A stretch of DNA of 20,080 bases, taken from CANHEE01 sp043777755. GTDB taxonomy: Bacteria > Bacteroidota > Bacteroidia > Chitinophagales > Saprospiraceae. A program made the position numbers and the translations under genes. The stretch lies in the NCBI GenBank assembly GCA_043777755.1, contig JAYWHK010000265.1, positions 1 through 20,080 on the forward strand. Direction: 5' to 3'. The number at the start of each line of letters is the position of its first letter. Positions within the stretch are counted from its first letter, which is position 1. Shown here piece after piece: positions 16,884-20,080 of this stretch. Under the pieces are notes generated by a model that was given only the letters and a program-made list of their open reading frames with translations, was not told where the DNA came from and ran no database searches.

Positions 16884-16940
16884 TTTCTAATAAAAAAACC
16901 TATATTTTTACAGTAAAAACATAGGTTTTTTTATTAGAAA
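16884..16940. terminator. Long imperfect palindrome, probable terminator of the amidohydrolase transcript
   Basis: Outer arms tttctaataaaaaaacctat (16884-16903) and its complement (16921-16940) pair perfectly. After one a/c mismatch, inner arms tttttac and gtaaaaa pair over a minimal loop. Read on the minus strand it is a hairpin followed by a T run, 62 bp after the amidohydrolase stop. It also abuts the gyrB promoter. Confidence 0.7.
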
Positions 16941-17001
16941 AAATGTCTATTTTCGTAAAATATTAGTCTATTTTGCGTTTGTCAATATTTTATTTCGTTG
17001 C

Positions 17002-19974
17002 TTAGTTCCCTTCATCGTGATTTTCGTCGCAGTGATAAGAACCTCTACGACTTGGGCGTTGAATGGGTTGTGTAGCATCGCCATTTTTCTTTGCTAAAAT
17101 CATTTTTTGAATGATGCGTTCACGTTCTTTTCTGATGTCGTCCCTTTTTTTTGCATCATCTTGTAAGTCAAAAAACTTAGTACCTTCTACAAAAGTCATT
17201 TCAGCTTTTGCATAAATGGAAAGTGGATTGTTGTTCCAAAGAACCACATCAGCATCTTTACCAACTTTGATACTTCCTGTTCGCTTGTCCACATGAAGTA
17301 GTTTTGCAGGATTGATGGTTACCATTTTCCACGCTTCTTCTTCCGATACACCGCCATACATCACTGCTTTTGCAGCTTCTTGATTCAAACGACGTGACAT
17401 TTCAGCATCGTCTGAGTTGATTGCGGTCAAAACGCCTTGGTTGTGCATCATTGCAGCATTGTGAGGAATGGCATTGTAAACTTCATATTTGTAATCCCAC
17501 CAATCTGCAAACGAAGAACCACCTACACCATGTTCCGCCATTTTATCCGCTACTTTGTAACCTTCCAAAATATGGGTAAAAGTGTTCACCCTAAACTTAT
17601 GGCGTTCCGCTAATTTCATCAACATATTGATTTCACTTTGAACATAAGAGTGACACGTAATGAAACGTTTTTTCTCTAAAATCTCCAAAATTGCTTCCAA
17701 ATCCAAGTCACGACGATAAGGTTTGCCGCTTGCTTTAAGTTTCGCATATTCTTCTGCACGGGTAAAATAATCTTCATATACTTGTTCCACGCCCATACGA
17801 GATTGTGGATAACGCAAGCGGTAATTTTCACCATTGTTTGAGCCTTTTACGTTTTCGCCCAAGGCAAATTTGATAAAACCGTCCCAGTTTTCTACTTTCA
17901 TCAACTCTGGAGCATAACCCCATTTTAACTTAATAAGTTGCGTTTGACCACCAATTGGGTTGGCAGAACCATGCAATAAATGCGCCGCCGTTACGCCACC
18001 AGCTAAATTTCGATAAATATTTACATCATCTGAGTTCACAACATCTCCTATGCGAACTTCTGCCGAACTTTCCTGAGTTCCTTCGTTCACACCTCTCGAA
18101 ATTGCAATGTGAGAATGTTCATCAATGATACCAGCCGTTAAATGTTTTCCTGTTCCGTCAATGCTTGTAACGTTGGCGGCAGAAAGATTTTTTCCAATGT
18201 TGGTAATTTTTCCATTTTGAATCAAAACATCTGTATTTTGCAAAACGCCTTCTTTTTCACCTGTCCAAACACTTGCATTTTTTATTAAAAAATTTCCTTG
18301 TGTTGGCAAACTTGTATTTCCGTACGCTAAAGCTGGATAAAAAAGTTCTCCTAAGGGCGTGTCTTTTTTGTCTTCAGGTTTTTTAGGGGTTTCGGCAGTC
18401 GCATCGCCCGTGCGTATAGCCGACCAAGAGAACCAATCGCCACTTGAATTTTGACCACGACCAGCCCAAGTATTGTTCAAAACACCAGACAAACGAGTAA
18501 TGTTTTTTCCATCATTTTCTGGTGAAAAATTAATACTGATTGTTCCATTTCCTAAGGTATAATCCGCTTTTACTTTTGTAGAATCTTTGTATAAATAAGT
18601 CAATTCAGGCTTTTCAACATTCCCTGTCATGGTGAATTTGTACATTGTTTCATTAACTTTTACATCGTATTTCCCTAAAAGATTTGTAGAAGTGATAGGA
18701 TTTACGCTGTTTTGCTTGCCGTTCACCCAATTTTCGTAAATTTTTGATTCTTTTCCAAAAATATTTCCAGAAGTAATGATAAAATTAGCAATTTTTCCTT
18801 GTTCCAAAGAACCCATCTGAGCCGAAACGCCAGCCAATTCAGCAGGTGTCTGCGTCAATGCCTTTAACGCTTGAGTTTCTGACAGTCCATTTTCAATCGC
18901 TTTGCGAATCGCAGTTATAAAATCCTTTTTTTCTTTTAAACCAAAAGAAGTCAAAGCGAATTTTAGTCCAGCTTTTTCCAAACGAGCAGGATTACTCGCT
19001 GCTAACTCCCAATGTTTCAAATCCGCCAATTCAGCTTGAAGCGCATCGTAAGGATCTTCAACATCATAAGCATCAGGAAATTTTACAGGAATAATCAAGG
19101 CTGCGCCTGTTGCTTTTATCTCATTCAAGCGTTTGTATTCATCACCATTGCCTTTTATAATATAGTTTTGGCTAAATTCTTTTCCAACTTTTGCGGCACG
19201 CAAAATTTCTAACATATTTCCTACGGCAAAAACTTGAGGTAAAGTTGAATTACTATTCCAAGCATCTAAGGCAACATTGTATTCTTCTTTTTGATTTTTA
19301 TACCATTGTGCATCTAAATATGTTTGGCGCAAAAGCGAAATACAACCCATCAATGAAGCTGGATATTCCATCGTAGAGCTTCCTTTTGAAAAAGAAAAAG
19401 CATTTGCAGCGATAGGTTTGATGATTTGCGAATGTTCTCTACCATCGCCCATCGTAACAAGTGTTGCTGTTCCTCTTGCGATACCGTCGATGCGTTGCGA
19501 TAAGGTTGCACCAAAACCAGCAGCACGAAACTCTTTTGCTTTTTCGGCATTTACCACAAAAGATTCATTGGCACGAAACTCAGGTTTGAGTGATTCATTC
19601 CAAGCAAAAGCTCCTTTTTTATTAGAACTCATTTGCGGACGTTGTACAGGTGCGACACCTTCTGCTTTTGGCTCGGGCATTCCATAATCGCTGTACAAAT
19701 CAATAAATGAAGGGTAAATTGTTTTGCCTTTAAGGTCTGTCACGATTGCGCCAGCAGGAACAGAAACGTTTGTTCCAACGGCTTCGATTTTACCATTTTT
19801 AATGACAAGTGTTGCATTTTCAATTTTTTCAGAAGCCGATTTAAAAATGGTCGCATTGGTAAATGCAAACCAGTTTTCATGCTTATCCGCAGGCCCATTG
19901 TTTGGAAATGTTACCTGAGCATTTATTTTTACAAAGATTGTTAAAGTGAAAAAGGCAATAATAATTTTTCTCAT
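17002..19974 (-). CDS. Secreted tandem amidohydrolase-family protein
   Basis: A 990-residue protein with a signal peptide (MRKIIIAFFTLTIFVKINAQ), so periplasmic or outer-membrane associated. It holds two amidohydrolase-like units. In the first (about 25-425) the strand that normally carries the metal HxH reads YPSFIDLYSDYG (D92, Y94), so it is probably inactive. A beta-rich linker (about 430-530) follows. The second (about 560-965) has the complete-looking site: H620-S-H622 in DEHSHIA, histidines in ITCHSYVQ and NTFTHILEG, and D855 in NSDDAEM, then the closing GSIKVGKDADVVLWNNNPLS. Such metal hydrolases (imidazolonepropionase-like) cleave amide or cyclic-amide bonds; substrate unknown. The start codon is 6 bp from the right-hand inverted repeat, so the native 5' region is missing. 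Confidence 0.88.
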   Translation of the reverse strand: MRKIIIAFFTLTIFVKINAQVTFPNNGPADKHENWFAFTNATIFKSASEKIENATLVIKNGKIEAVGTNVSVPAGAIVTDLKGKTIYPSFIDLYSDYGMPEPKAEGVAPVQRPQMSSNKKGAFAWNESLKPEFRANESFVVNAEKAKEFRAAGFGATLSQRIDGIARGTATLVTMGDGREHSQIIKPIAANAFSFSKGSSTMEYPASLMGCISLLRQTYLDAQWYKNQKEEYNVALDAWNSNSTLPQVFAVGNMLEILRAAKVGKEFSQNYIIKGNGDEYKRLNEIKATGAALIIPVKFPDAYDVEDPYDALQAELADLKHWELAASNPARLEKAGLKFALTSFGLKEKKDFITAIRKAIENGLSETQALKALTQTPAELAGVSAQMGSLEQGKIANFIITSGNIFGKESKIYENWVNGKQNSVNPITSTNLLGKYDVKVNETMYKFTMTGNVEKPELTYLYKDSTKVKADYTLGNGTISINFSPENDGKNITRLSGVLNNTWAGRGQNSSGDWFSWSAIRTGDATAETPKKPEDKKDTPLGELFYPALAYGNTSLPTQGNFLIKNASVWTGEKEGVLQNTDVLIQNGKITNIGKNLSAANVTSIDGTGKHLTAGIIDEHSHIAISRGVNEGTQESSAEVRIGDVVNSDDVNIYRNLAGGVTAAHLLHGSANPIGGQTQLIKLKWGYAPELMKVENWDGFIKFALGENVKGSNNGENYRLRYPQSRMGVEQVYEDYFTRAEEYAKLKASGKPYRRDLDLEAILEILEKKRFITCHSYVQSEINMLMKLAERHKFRVNTFTHILEGYKVADKMAEHGVGGSSFADWWDYKYEVYNAIPHNAAMMHNQGVLTAINSDDAEMSRRLNQEAAKAVMYGGVSEEEAWKMVTINPAKLLHVDKRTGSIKVGKDADVVLWNNNPLSIYAKAEMTFVEGTKFFDLQDDAKKRDDIRKERERIIQKMILAKKNGDATQPIQRPSRRGSYHCDENHDEGN

Positions 19975-19980
19975 AAGTAT

Positions 19981-20003
19981 TAAGTACTCGATGTTCCAGT
20001 TTT
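19981..20003 (-). repeat. 23-bp inverted repeat, right copy
   Basis: This is the exact reverse complement of 111-133, beginning taagtactcg and ending ttccagtttt. It starts six bases upstream of the amidohydrolase start codon. Confidence 0.75.
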
Positions 20004-20080
20004 CTAAAAACAGAACATTTTTAAAAAATTTAAAAAATAATATTTTAATTTATAATAAAATATCAATTTTTTATTTTTAT
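19981..20080. mobile_element. Candidate end of an insertion-sequence-like element (partial)
   Basis: AT-rich sequence behind the right inverted repeat, with no gene and no TAnnTTTG promoter pointing at the amidohydrolase. Beyond the 23 bp it resembles the left flank only in a 14-bp stretch (20054-20067, aataaaatatcaat). It is read as the opposite end of the same kind of element that bounds the left side. Confidence 0.4.

Noticed and set aside
111..20003. One composite 20-kb transposon bounded by the 23-bp inverted repeats
   Set aside because: The interior holds gyrB and lon, core genes unlikely to be transposon cargo, and no transposase. The left repeat cuts into a gene whose remainder lies inside, as expected for separate elements inserted from outside.

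Overview
The window reads as a low-GC Bacteroidota chromosome segment, probably from the Cytophagia/Flavobacteriia/Sphingobacteriia range; nothing seen narrows it further. The evidence is repeated exact matches to the Bacteroidota promoter -7 element TAnnTTTG in front of genes (4445, 8991, 10412, 12148; minus strand at 8814 and 16872), secreted proteins and lipoproteins of the usual Bacteroidota type, a DUF4286 protein, and gyrB and lon of Bacteroidota architecture. Both ends run into AT-rich DNA bounded by the same perfect 23-bp sequence in inverted orientation (111-133 and 19981-20003). The window therefore looks like a stretch, probably a whole contig, bounded by two copies of an undescribed insertion-sequence-like element.

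Left part (1-8290): one repeat end cuts into a gene that survives only as a C-terminal fragment (134-366). That fragment overlaps, by ATGA, a zinc-site HAD phosphatase of the GmhB/HisB-N type. The phosphatase is followed one base later by a large Dna2-like protein, a PD-(D/E)XK nuclease fused to a superfamily 1 helicase. Next comes a two-gene restriction-modification cassette: an Eco57I-like N6-adenine methyltransferase of 986 residues and a PD-(D/E)XK endonuclease whose frame is broken near its 3' end. Directly after the endonuclease stop lies a second, diverged copy of the last 40 codons of the helicase gene, followed by a strong terminator. The cassette is thus flanked by about 113-125 bp direct repeats of the helicase 3' end, the structure expected from insertion with a long target duplication. 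This is the most interesting part of the window.

Middle (8290-12000): a small lipoprotein gene (minus) diverges from a secreted beta-barrel-like protein (plus). The 275-bp gap between them holds promoters facing both ways and a perfect 16-bp palindrome overlapping the -33 position of the plus-strand promoter. A DUF4286 gene and an ATP-grasp gene, 17 bp apart, follow as a likely operon.

Right part (12000-20080): lon (plus) and gyrB (minus) converge on a shared bidirectional hairpin terminator. Upstream of gyrB on the same strand lies a 990-residue secreted tandem amidohydrolase, separated from gyrB by a long imperfect palindrome that probably terminates its transcript. The amidohydrolase start codon is only 6 bp from the right-hand inverted repeat, so its native promoter is probably gone. 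No tRNA, rRNA, CRISPR array or transposase gene was recognised.
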